This document shows, one piece after another, positions 1 through 6,062 of a DNA stretch of 7,960 bases. The notes under the pieces are model-generated. The model made no database searches. It saw only the letters and a program-made list of their open reading frames with translations, and had not been told where the DNA came from. This stretch comes from Campylobacterota bacterium. GTDB lineage: Bacteria; Campylobacterota; Campylobacteria; Campylobacterales; Sulfurovaceae. The stretch covers positions 1 to 7,960 of the forward strand of contig JAUVCL010000088.1 of NCBI GenBank assembly GCA_030595845.1, written 5' to 3'. Each line of letters opens with the position of its first letter. The first letter of the stretch is position 1. A program made the position numbers and the translations under genes.

Positions 1-246
1 GTTACACCTTCATGGGAACACTATTTTCCGACTATTGATTTTAAAATGATCTTATCTTCGGGTGTGACTCCCTATGTAGAGTTTATCAATCATTATGAAA
101 AAGCTTTAAACCAAAATTTTGATGATGAAATGCTTTACAAATCGCTTCAAGATGCAGTGATAGAGATGGAAGCTGAAAATGCTAATTTATTAGAAGCCAT
201 GAATCGTGACAAAAAAAACAAAGACAAAAATAAAGAAGGGAAATAA
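1..246 (+). CDS. 3' end of an unrecognised protein gene (5' truncated by window)
   Basis: The frame is open from the first base, so this is the C-terminal 81 residues of a longer protein; the internal ATG at 46 is not needed as a start. The visible part begins V-T-P-S-W-E-H-Y and has a mixed middle. It ends in an acidic helix-like stretch (DAVIEMEAENANLLEAM) and a very lysine-rich tail (DKKNKDKNKEGK) encoded by A-rich DNA, which suggests a soluble cytoplasmic protein with a disordered end. I recognise no family motif. It is followed after 3 bp by the Sel1-repeat gene, whose ribosome binding site (GAAGGG, 235-240) lies inside the last codons here, so the two are probably co-transcribed. Coding status is well supported by the open frame and the close coupling; function is unknown. 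Confidence 0.75.
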   Translation, partial: VTPSWEHYFPTIDFKMILSSGVTPYVEFINHYEKALNQNFDDEMLYKSLQDAVIEMEAENANLLEAMNRDKKNKDKNKEGK

Positions 247-249
247 AAT

Positions 250-864
250 ATGTTTAAAAATAGTATTGTATTAACGCTACTAAGTTTAACTACACTACTT
301 TTTGCTGATAGTGAAGTACTTAAAGAAAAGTGCCACAATAATGATGCCACGGCATGTTATGAATTTGCTTTACCTCTTACGCGAGGCGATAATGCAAAAG
401 CGCAAGACATTATGGAAGAGGGTAGCAGCTATATGCGTAAAGCATGTATTTTTGGTGAAGATAGAGCTTGTGATGAGATGGGGTATATCTACTACAATGA
501 CAAAAGTTATATGGCGTCCATTCCTCATCTTGAAAAGTCATGTGAACGTAGTGTAAAAAAGTCATGTGAACTCATGGGAGTCGTTTATCGTGATGGACAT
601 GATGTTCAAGCAGATGATGTAAAATCAAGAGCGTTTTTTGAAAAAGCCTGTGAACTTAACAGTGGGGATGCTTGTTACTATGTTGCTATCATCTATCGTG
701 GTGGTTTTGGGGTAAGAAAAGACCGAAACAAAGAGAAAACTTTTTACCAAAAGAGTTGTGATGCAGGATTAAAAGCAGGGTGTGATAGATTTATAGAATT
801 AGACAATGAAGATAAAGGCATAGAAACAGGTATTTTTGCCACTATAAAGTCATGGTTTAAATAA
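250..864 (+). CDS. Secreted cysteine-rich Sel1-like repeat protein (Hcp-type)
   Basis: A 204-residue exported protein. Residues 1-19 are a signal peptide (K3, then a Leu/Thr-rich core, cleavage likely after L-F-A). The mature part holds five cysteine pairs, each spaced C-x7-C: C28/C36, C66/C74, C98/C106, C134/C142 and C170/C178. The pairs recur every 32-38 residues, with repeat signatures such as A-C-x-x-x-x-x-x-A-C-Y-x-x-A and Y-R-x-G. This is the hallmark of Helicobacter/Campylobacter Hcp proteins, in which each alpha/alpha Sel1 repeat is locked by a disulfide in the periplasm or outside the cell. Members are thought to mediate protein-protein contacts; some bind penicillin or are immunogenic, but a specific role cannot be read here. 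The start at 250 has GAAGGG at 235-240. No cysteine is unpaired. Family call is confident; exact function is not. Confidence 0.9.
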   Translation: MFKNSIVLTLLSLTTLLFADSEVLKEKCHNNDATACYEFALPLTRGDNAKAQDIMEEGSSYMRKACIFGEDRACDEMGYIYYNDKSYMASIPHLEKSCERSVKKSCELMGVVYRDGHDVQADDVKSRAFFEKACELNSGDACYYVAIIYRGGFGVRKDRNKEKTFYQKSCDAGLKAGCDRFIELDNEDKGIETGIFATIKSWFK

Positions 865-872
865 GTATCATT

Positions 873-903
873 TTATATTAGGAGTATTTTACTCCTAATA
901 TAA
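873..903. terminator. Perfect 14-bp hairpin after the Sel1-repeat gene
   Basis: The sequence from 873 to 886 is exactly complementary to 890-903, with a 3-nt loop (TTT, 887-889); the stem core is TTAGGAGTA/TACTCCTAA. It starts 9 bp after the stop codon of the Sel1-repeat gene and isolates that gene from the oxidase operon. The bases after the stem on the plus strand are ATCAAATAAAT rather than a run of T, so it is not a textbook Rho-independent terminator. It may act with Rho or protect an mRNA 3' end. Confidence 0.6.
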
Positions 904-1007
904 TCAAATAAATTGATAGGTTTTTCATAAATTATACTGTGTTTAACACGCTAAATTATGCGTCAATACTACAACCCTAGGCTAAAAACTTACAAATATT
1001 TCTTTTC

Positions 1008-1021
1008 TTGATACACATTAA
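1008..1021 (+). promoter_or_regulatory. FNR/CRP-type operator upstream of ccoN
   Basis: TTGAT-ACAC-ATTAA matches the FNR consensus TTGAT-N4-ATCAA at nine of ten defined positions. Its centre (1014.5) lies 41.5 bases before position 1056, the start site expected 7 nt after the TATAAT at 1044-1049. This is the spacing of class II activation, where the regulator contacts RNA polymerase and replaces the -35 element. No good -35 hexamer is present at the normal distance, which fits. Low-oxygen control of cbb3 oxidase by an FNR/CRP-family protein is known in other proteobacteria. Which regulator acts here is inference. Confidence 0.55.
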
Positions 1022-1043
1022 GCTCTCGAATTCCAAATCATCC

Positions 1044-1049
1044 TATAAT
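1044..1049 (+). promoter_or_regulatory. Probable -10 element of the cco operon promoter
   Basis: A perfect TATAAT lies 53 bp before the ccoN start codon, giving a predicted start near 1056 and a leader of about 46 nt. No consensus -35 lies 16-18 bp upstream, as is common in Campylobacterota promoters, and a regulator box occupies that region instead. Confidence 0.6.
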
Positions 1050-1058
1050 AATTATTGA

Positions 1059-1078
1059 ATGTTGTAATTTTTCAACAT
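1059..1078 (+). other. Inverted repeat in the ccoN leader
   Basis: ATGTTG (1059-1064) and CAACAT (1073-1078) are perfect inverted arms with an 8-nt AT-rich centre. The repeat begins just after the predicted transcription start and ends about 12 bp before the ribosome binding site. It could be an operator for a second regulator or a short 5' UTR hairpin; six-bp arms in AT-rich DNA may also be chance. Confidence 0.3.
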
Positions 1079-1101
1079 AGAATTTACATAAGGGGGTATG
1101 C

Positions 1102-2568
1102 ATGCAATCAAACGCAGCATTGGAATATGATTATTCATTGGCAAAAAAGTTTACTTTTCTAACTATTTTGTTTGGTTTCTTGGCTATGCTAGTTGGTACG
1201 CTAATCGCGGCTCAAATGGCATTTCCGGAATTAAACTACTTAATTGGAGAGTATGGGACATTCTCAAGGCTTAGACCGATCCATACGAATACAGCAGTAT
1301 TTGGATTTACAGTATCGGGGATCTTCGCTACATGGTTTTACGTGGGGCAAAGAGTACTTAAAGTATCTATGGCAGAATCTAAGTTTTTGATGGTTATCGG
1401 GAACATTCAGTTCTGGATTTACTTTGTAGGAGCACTTTTAGCAACCATTTCTTTACTTTTTGGTATTTCATCATCTAAAGAGTATGCTCAGTACCAATGG
1501 CCATTTGACTTGGTTGTTGTTGTGATCTGGGTACTTTGGGGTGTGGGTATGATGGGGCTTATTGGTATCAGAAGAGAAAAAGCACTGTACATTTCTGTAT
1601 GGTACTATCTTGCATGTTTCCTTGGTATTGCTATGCTTTACCTTTTCAACAACATGGCAATTCCTACGTATTTTGCTACTGAAGGGCTAGGAAGTATTTT
1701 TCACTCAGTTTCTTTTTATGCTGGAACAAATGATGCACTTGTACAATGGTGGTATGGTCATAATGCGGTTGCATTTGGATTTACTGTGCCAATTGTTGGT
1801 ATGATCTATTATTTCCTGCCTAAAGAGTCAGGACAAGCGATCTATTCATATAAGCTTTCTTTACTCTCTTTCTGGGGATTGATGTTTGTTTACCTTTGGG
1901 CCGGTTCACACCACCTATTATGGTCAACGGTTCCAGATTGGATGCAAACTATGGGTTCTGCGTTCTCTATCGTATTGATCTTGCCTTCATGGGGTTCAGC
2001 GATCAACATGCTTCTTACAATGAAAGGTGAGTGGAACCAGCTAACGGATAATCCATTGATCAAATTCATGGTACTTGCATCAACATTCTATATGTTGTCA
2101 ACAATTGAAGGTCCTATTCAAGCGATCAGATCAGTAAATGCAATTGCACACTTTACCGACTGGATTCCTGGACATGTTCATGATGGTGTTCTTGGTTGGG
2201 TTGTATTTATGATTATGGCGGCTATATTCCATATGGCACCACGTATGTTTAAGAGGGAAATTTACTCTAAAAAACTTATGGAAGCGCAATTCTGGCTTCA
2301 AACGATAGCTGTTGTTCTTTACTTTACATCTATGTGGATCGCAGGTATTACACAAGGTATGATGTGGAGAGCAGTAGATGAGTATGGTAACTTGATGTAT
2401 AGCTTTATCGATACGGTAACTGTACTTCACCCATATTATACGATCAGAACTCTATCAGGCGTTATGTACCTACTTGGTTTCATGATGTTCGCTTACAATA
2501 TTTATAAAACTATGACTTCAGGTAGACAACTAACTGAAGAACCACAGTTTAGAACACCTATGGCATAA
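1102..2568 (+). CDS. ccoN: cbb3-type cytochrome c oxidase subunit I (CcoN)
   Basis: Catalytic subunit of the high-affinity cbb3 haem-copper oxidase in the inner membrane; it reduces O2 to water and pumps protons. The 488 residues are almost wholly hydrophobic, about twelve membrane spans. Expected ligands are visible: H61 in R-P-I-H-T-N-T for low-spin haem b, H220 in W-W-Y-G-H and H270/H271 in A-G-S-H-H for CuB, and H358/H360 in G-H-V-H-D-G for the haems. Y264 lies six residues before H270 and 44 after H220, matching the cross-linked tyrosine of the Pseudomonas stutzeri enzyme. E336 in the I-E-G-P motif is also conserved. The start at 1102 follows AAGGGGG (1090-1096) by five bases; the ATG at 1098 is in another frame. 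First gene of the operon; ccoO follows after 14 bp. Full length for the family. Confidence 0.98.
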   Translation: MQSNAALEYDYSLAKKFTFLTILFGFLAMLVGTLIAAQMAFPELNYLIGEYGTFSRLRPIHTNTAVFGFTVSGIFATWFYVGQRVLKVSMAESKFLMVIGNIQFWIYFVGALLATISLLFGISSSKEYAQYQWPFDLVVVVIWVLWGVGMMGLIGIRREKALYISVWYYLACFLGIAMLYLFNNMAIPTYFATEGLGSIFHSVSFYAGTNDALVQWWYGHNAVAFGFTVPIVGMIYYFLPKESGQAIYSYKLSLLSFWGLMFVYLWAGSHHLLWSTVPDWMQTMGSAFSIVLILPSWGSAINMLLTMKGEWNQLTDNPLIKFMVLASTFYMLSTIEGPIQAIRSVNAIAHFTDWIPGHVHDGVLGWVVFMIMAAIFHMAPRMFKREIYSKKLMEAQFWLQTIAVVLYFTSMWIAGITQGMMWRAVDEYGNLMYSFIDTVTVLHPYYTIRTLSGVMYLLGFMMFAYNIYKTMTSGRQLTEEPQFRTPMA

Positions 2569-2582
2569 GGGAGGTAGTTATT

Positions 2583-3251
2583 ATGTTTTTTCATTGGTTA
2601 GAAAAAAATCCATTCTTTTTCGCTGCGGCGATATCGATTGTTATCTCATTTGCAGGGCTTATAGAGATCGTTCCAAACTTTGCAAAGGCGGCTAAGCCCC
2701 TTGTAGGTATGGAACCACGTACAGTGCTTGAATTAGCAGGTAAAAATGTGTATATGAAAGACAACTGTCAGTCATGTCACTCACAAATGATCCGTCCGTT
2801 TAAATCTGAGACAGATCGTTATGGTGACTATTCACTTTCCGGTGAGTACGCTTATGACAGACCATTCCTTTGGGGTTCTAAAAGAACAGGTCCAGACTTA
2901 CACCGTATTGGTAACTACAGATCAACAGACTGGCATGAAAACCATATGTTGGCACCTGCAGATATCGTACCTGGTTCAATTATGCCAGCGTATAAACATC
3001 AGTTCACAAACATAGCTGATATTGAAACTGCTTATGCAGAAGCGGTAACCGTTAAAAATGCTTTCCATACACCATATGGGCCTGAGTTCAAAAGAACCAG
3101 AGCGGCATGGGATGCACACAGACCAAAAGTACTTGATGATGCAAAAGCGATTGCAGCAGATATGAAAAATAAAGATGTTAAAGAAGCAGTTGCGAATGGT
3201 CAAGTACCAGAGATCGTAGCACTTATTGCTTACCTTAATAGCTTAAAGTAG
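2583..3251 (+). CDS. ccoO: cbb3-type cytochrome c oxidase subunit II, monohaem cytochrome c (CcoO)
   Basis: Membrane-anchored cytochrome c that passes electrons from CcoP to CcoN. The 222-residue protein has one N-terminal membrane span (about residues 10-31) that leaves the rest in the periplasm. The haem c motif C62-Q-S-C65-H66 is followed by S-Q-M-I-R-P-F, typical of CcoO. M134 in G-S-I-M-P-A-Y is the likely axial methionine. The conserved L-W-G-S-K-R-T-G-P-D-L block (residues 96-106) is also present. A strong ribosome binding site, GGGAGG at 2569-2574, begins right after the ccoN stop and lies 8 bp before the start. All expected parts are intact and the length is usual. Confidence 0.97.
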   Translation: MFFHWLEKNPFFFAAAISIVISFAGLIEIVPNFAKAAKPLVGMEPRTVLELAGKNVYMKDNCQSCHSQMIRPFKSETDRYGDYSLSGEYAYDRPFLWGSKRTGPDLHRIGNYRSTDWHENHMLAPADIVPGSIMPAYKHQFTNIADIETAYAEAVTVKNAFHTPYGPEFKRTRAAWDAHRPKVLDDAKAIAADMKNKDVKEAVANGQVPEIVALIAYLNSLK

Positions 3252-3260
3252 TAGTACGAT

Positions 3261-3485
3261 ATGGATATGGATCTTAGAAACCTACAGGGATATGCGAGTT
3301 TTTTTATGAGCTTGTTTTTGGTGGTAATGTTGTATTGGTATATTATACACCTGTACAGATCTGAGAAGAAGGGTGAGCGTGATTATGAAAAATACGGGAA
3401 TATTGCACTGGATGACGAAGTCACCAGTACACCCGTAGAAGATAAACCCGCGTCAGAAAGAGAATATAAGGAGGAGAATAAATGA
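3261..3485 (+). CDS. ccoQ: CcoQ-like small subunit of cbb3 oxidase
   Basis: A 74-residue protein with one membrane span (about residues 11-32, rich in Phe/Leu/Val and ending H-L-Y-R) and a charged, lysine- and glutamate-rich cytoplasmic tail. Size, topology and position between ccoO and ccoP identify it as CcoQ, which stabilises the oxidase complex in other bacteria; sequence conservation of this subunit is low. It starts 9 bp after ccoO. No clear ribosome binding site precedes ATG 3261, and a second in-frame ATG at 3267 is possible, so translation may depend on coupling to ccoO. Its stop overlaps the ccoP start by 4 bp (ATGA). Confidence 0.88.
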   Translation: MDMDLRNLQGYASFFMSLFLVVMLYWYIIHLYRSEKKGERDYEKYGNIALDDEVTSTPVEDKPASEREYKEENK

Positions 3486-4372
3486 ATGCATTAATGATAA
3501 AAGCGTTAGCCTTTGCGGCAATACTTATGATAGCAACTATTTGGGTAGTAATGAGCCTGGATATTGACATTGTTGGAGATTCAGTGAATGCTATAACAAT
3601 GGGTGGTGCGCTTGCTATTGCTGTGATTACGGCGGCTGTTTCGGTTAAATATATTAACCAAATGAAAACAGATACAGCAAGTGGTGAACTTGCAGAGGAA
3701 AGCTGGGATGGAATAGGTGAATATAAAAATGAACTTCCATCTGGTTGGGCCTACTCATTTTTAGCTGTATTCTTGTGGTCTATGTGGTATGGTTTCGCTG
3801 GTTACCCTATTAATACTTATAGTCAAATTGGTGAATATAACGAGGAAGTTTTAGCGTATAATACTAAATTTGAAGTAGTACATAAAGATGCAGATAACGC
3901 GACATTATTAGAGATGGGTGAGTCTATTTATCTGGTACAGTGTTCACAGTGTCATGGTAATGCTGGAGATGGACTTGATGGTAAAGCACAAGACTTTACA
4001 TCTAGAATGAGCAAGGAACAAGTACTTGAGGCTATTAATAATGGTGCAAACACTTTAGGCTACCCTATGGGTGCAATGCCTGCAGGTATGGCAAAAGGTG
4101 CAGATGCTGAAGCTATTGCAGTGTATGTTGCTGGCGGCATGAAAGGTGGACAACCCGCAGCATTTGGAGCTTGTTCATCATGTCATGGATTAGATGGTAA
4201 AGGAAATGGCGGTATGTCACCAAGCCTTGTAGAGTATGATGCAACATTGATGAAGTATACAATCCAAAATGGTAAAAAAGGCTCTATGGGTAAAATGCCA
4301 GCATTTAAGACGTTGATTACCCCTGTACAAGAAAAAGCATTGACTGTTTATATTCAGTCATTGTCAAACTAA
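3482..4372 (+). CDS. ccoP: cbb3-type cytochrome c oxidase subunit III, dihaem cytochrome c (CcoP)
   Basis: Entry point for electrons from soluble cytochrome c. The 296-residue protein has two haem c motifs, C154-S-Q-C157-H158 and C231-S-S-C234-H235, with likely axial methionines M199 (G-A-M-P-A) and M272 (G-K-M-P-A-F). Three hydrophobic segments are seen, about residues 5-25, 37-57 and 91-108. The loop before the last one (S-W-D-G-I-G-E-Y-K-N-E-L-P) is the conserved CcoP signature preceding the final span. Three spans would put the N-terminus in the cytoplasm and both haem domains in the periplasm; many CcoP proteins have one or two spans. The strong ribosome binding site AAGGAGG (3468-3474) lies inside ccoQ and the genes overlap by 4 bp. 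Confidence 0.97.
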   Translation: MNALMIKALAFAAILMIATIWVVMSLDIDIVGDSVNAITMGGALAIAVITAAVSVKYINQMKTDTASGELAEESWDGIGEYKNELPSGWAYSFLAVFLWSMWYGFAGYPINTYSQIGEYNEEVLAYNTKFEVVHKDADNATLLEMGESIYLVQCSQCHGNAGDGLDGKAQDFTSRMSKEQVLEAINNGANTLGYPMGAMPAGMAKGADAEAIAVYVAGGMKGGQPAAFGACSSCHGLDGKGNGGMSPSLVEYDATLMKYTIQNGKKGSMGKMPAFKTLITPVQEKALTVYIQSLSN

Positions 4373-4381
4373 GGAGTTAAG

Positions 4382-4618
4382 ATGGCAGAAAATACAAAAA
4401 GATCTGTATTTGGATTTAATGGGGTTTTTGGAATTATGATTTCAATCGTTGGACTACTTGTGATCCTTGTAACGTTAATGCTTCTTGCTATTGTCTCACA
4501 AAGACATGCAGTAGAAAGCCCTTATGATCCCTCTGTTATTAGGGATGTGAATAACCTTGAAATGAGATCTTTAAAGAATTGGGACTATTCATTTCAAGCA
4601 CCGAAAAAGGATAAATAA
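4382..4618 (+). CDS. Small membrane protein, DUF4006-like, cbb3 operon
   Basis: A 78-residue protein with one strongly hydrophobic span (about residues 15-38, I/V/L-rich) and a polar C-terminal part ending in N-W-D-Y-S-F-Q-A-P-K. I believe it belongs to the DUF4006 family, small proteins found directly after ccoP in Campylobacterota; this rests on memory of the family and on the position, not on a search. It starts 9 bp after ccoP, with AAGGAG (4371-4376) overlapping the ccoP stop. Its own stop overlaps the next start by one base (TAATG). A role in assembly or stability of the oxidase is inferred from context only. Confidence 0.85.
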   Translation: MAENTKRSVFGFNGVFGIMISIVGLLVILVTLMLLAIVSQRHAVESPYDPSVIRDVNNLEMRSLKNWDYSFQAPKKDK

Positions 4619-4725
4619 TGATTAAATATATGGACAAAGTACTTTTTGCGTGTATGATATTTGCTGCAGTTGCAGCAATGTATTTATCATTTACCAGTGG
4701 CACGAATCTTTTATACGTAGGTTAA
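4618..4725 (+). CDS. 35-residue single-span membrane miniprotein in the cbb3 operon
   Basis: This short frame begins at the ATG of a TAATG overlap with the preceding gene and ends 2 bp before the next start codon, so it fills the gap exactly. AAAGGA at 4606-4611 lies 6 bp upstream, a good ribosome binding site. The product is I-K-Y-M-D-K at the N-terminus, one hydrophobic segment (about residues 8-25, V-L-F-A-C-M-I-F-A-A-V-A-A-M-Y-L) and a short polar tail. No family is recognised. Size and topology resemble the tiny CcoM subunit found in the P. stutzeri oxidase structure, but I cannot claim homology. Without this gene the operon would have a 109-bp gap, out of keeping with its dense packing. 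Confidence 0.75.
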   Translation: MIKYMDKVLFACMIFAAVAAMYLSFTSGTNLLYVG

Positions 4726-4727
4726 AT

Positions 4728-5372
4728 ATGAATAAAGCAAAAGTAAGGGCAAGCTTGCTTGCCGTACTTGCTTTATGGCTGCTTCCACTTCTACTAAATG
4801 CTACACAACTCCTCAGAAATGACCTTTTAAAATTAGAAGCTGTACAACTCATAAATGATATGGGTGAAGAACTTCAAGTAAAAACAGGTGTGAATGCCTA
4901 TGTTATTGCAACTAATGAACATTTTCCTGAGAGATATAATTTAGTAGAACACAGTAAGCAGTATGAATCAAAGTTAAGTAAGCCGTATGTATTGTTTATC
5001 TTTGCTCCTTATGCACGGATAACAAAGAAATCAGAAGCACGAGGAAGAGTAGGGATCATCCCCTCTTCTGATAGCGTAAAAGCACTGTATCATTATGATG
5101 ATGTACGAGATGCAGGTATCAATATTGTTGCTATTAAAGACAGCAATACGGATGAAGATAAATTCAATATCGGTGTACTTCAAGCCTATTCGGTGCTTGC
5201 CGATAATATTGCCTCGTCAAAGGGTATAAAGTTAGAAAAAACGATCCCCGATGAGATGGGGACCATGGTGACTATATTGAGAGTATTGATCTATGTAGGT
5301 ACAGCAATATTACTTTGGATATTTGTATTTAGATCATTATGGATAAGGATAAGAGATGGAAAACAAGAATAA
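4728..5372 (+). CDS. Uncharacterised protein with two predicted membrane segments, cbb3 operon
   Basis: A 214-residue protein. The start at 4728 is chosen because it follows the miniprotein by 2 bp and gives a proper N-terminus (K3, K5, R7, then a Leu-rich span, about residues 8-24, ending L-N-A, either a signal peptide or an anchor). An earlier in-frame ATG at 4650 would add 26 residues lying inside the miniprotein. A domain at about 30-170 would lie in the periplasm, and a second span (about 181-201) is followed by a basic tail (R-S-L-W-I-R-I-R). The pattern of an N-terminal helix, a T-G-V-N-A-Y-V strand and a P-Y-V-L-F-I-F-A-P strand recalls TPM-domain proteins, but this is weak. It contains no haem or metal motif. 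It overlaps the FixH-like gene by 17 bp. Pieces of a second copy lie near 6768-6823. Confidence 0.85.
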   Translation: MNKAKVRASLLAVLALWLLPLLLNATQLLRNDLLKLEAVQLINDMGEELQVKTGVNAYVIATNEHFPERYNLVEHSKQYESKLSKPYVLFIFAPYARITKKSEARGRVGIIPSSDSVKALYHYDDVRDAGINIVAIKDSNTDEDKFNIGVLQAYSVLADNIASSKGIKLEKTIPDEMGTMVTILRVLIYVGTAILLWIFVFRSLWIRIRDGKQE

Positions 5373-5904
5373 AAAAACCTATTGGCCACATATGATACTG
5401 GGCTTTTTAGCCATAGGTATTACACTGGGTTACTGGACAGTGAAATCAGCTTCATCTTTACCGGTACAAGAGTCAAATCAGTATATGTTAAAGTATCAAA
5501 TGGCAGATCTTACTATCAATGAGATTTTGGAGAGCCAAAAAGCCTTTGATAAGGTTTATACGATACAAATACAAGATGTAGAGATGATGGTAATGACTGA
5601 CAATGTTAACAGTAACCGTCCTCAGCCTAATCCTGTAAAACTTAGTAAAGGTATGAATCATTTCACTTACCTTGTGACAAAAAAAGATGGTACGGTAGTG
5701 AATGATGCCAAGGTAAGTTTTTTACTTACACAGCCACATTCAAGAAAAAATGACCTTTTCTTAGAAAAAGTTGTTTTTGATAATGGTAGCTACAAAACAG
5801 GGGATATTGAGATCAAAAATGCGGGGAGATATACTTTACAGTTGAGAGTTACCGTACCTGATAGCACTGGGTTTAGTGCGATTTCTGCCTATCTTAAACC
5901 TTAA
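5356..5904 (+). CDS. FixH/CcoH-like cbb3 oxidase assembly protein
   Basis: A 182-residue protein with one N-terminal span (about residues 11-30, after Y-W-P-H) and a periplasmic domain. The arrangement Y-W-P-x-x-I-L-G-F-L-A, then W-T-V-K-S-A-S-S-L-P, matches the start of FixH/CcoH proteins. Residues about 90-182 look like the beta-sandwich of the FixH/YtkA type, with H-F-T-Y-L-V, then G-S-Y-K-T-G, then G-R-Y-T-L-Q-L. FixH/CcoH helps assemble or stabilise cbb3 oxidase, which fits the last position in the operon. The start has AAGGAT at 5345-5350 and lies inside the preceding gene (17-bp overlap). The last 123 bp are repeated, broken, at 6833-6959. No strong terminator follows. The symbol fixH or ccoH is not given because sequence identity across the family is low. 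Confidence 0.82.
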   Translation: MENKNKKTYWPHMILGFLAIGITLGYWTVKSASSLPVQESNQYMLKYQMADLTINEILESQKAFDKVYTIQIQDVEMMVMTDNVNSNRPQPNPVKLSKGMNHFTYLVTKKDGTVVNDAKVSFLLTQPHSRKNDLFLEKVVFDNGSYKTGDIEIKNAGRYTLQLRVTVPDSTGFSAISAYLKP

Positions 5905-5985
5905 GGGAACCTTCTAACTCACTTATTATTTTCAGGCTGGTTTTCTACCAGTCTTAGATCAAGCACATATATACATTCCTTACGT
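5782..5985. repeat. Copy A of the fixH-hemN junction duplication
   Basis: This block holds the intact fixH 3' end, its stop, the short spacer and the hemN tail remnant. It matches 6833-7080 in the same orientation. By eye the fixH part and spacer (5782-5930) differ at roughly 15 positions, plus 4 extra G and 2 extra A in the other copy. Copy A lacks the 36 bp that carry the hemN stop in copy B. A further piece of the duplication lies in the upstream gene at 5095-5125 and 5175-5191. Confidence 0.85.
5934..5985 (-). pseudogene. Broken C-terminal fragment of a second hemN copy
   Basis: Read on the minus strand, this stretch encodes pieces matching the end of the hemN at 6997-7960: V-R-N-V-x-M, then D-L-R-L-V-E-N-Q-P-E against D-L-R-L-A-E-N-Q-P-E. 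A single-base deletion in the M-C/A-F-D region breaks the frame. The last eight codons with the stop are missing: 36 bp found at 6991-7026 are absent here, and both ends of the gap carry TTC. To the right the match fades near 5985. Some of the differences from hemN are synonymous. CTGGT/ACCAG at 5937-5951 forms a small hairpin that might help end fixH transcription. Confidence 0.8.
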
Positions 5986-6062
5986 CAGAACAATGGAAAG
6001 CTAACAGATGAGGAACTGGCCTGAGACCTACCCCCCCAGCTTAGTTTATTTTACAGTCCCCA
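5986..6062. other. Unassigned block, possibly the end of a vanished mobile element
   Basis: This 77-bp stretch lies between the hemN remnant and the stop of the secreted-protein gene and matches nothing else in the window. On the plus strand one frame, starting just before the block at 5983, reads R-Q-N-N-G-K-L-T-D-E-E-L-A then stop, followed by a run of seven C (6031-6037) and an AT-rich end closing with TTTACAGTCCC. A stop codon shortly before such an end is reminiscent of an insertion-sequence terminus, but no matching inverted end was found. Origin unknown. Confidence 0.2.

Noticed and set aside
939..949. Palindrome GTGTT-T-AACAC in the ccoN upstream region
   Set aside because: Short arms with a one-base centre, about 100 bp before the predicted start site; no known operator fits and chance is plausible.
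2131..2430. 99-codon open frame on the minus strand inside ccoN
   Set aside because: Lies wholly opposite a conserved oxidase gene, has no ribosome binding site, and its cysteine- and histidine-rich composition is that of an antisense shadow.
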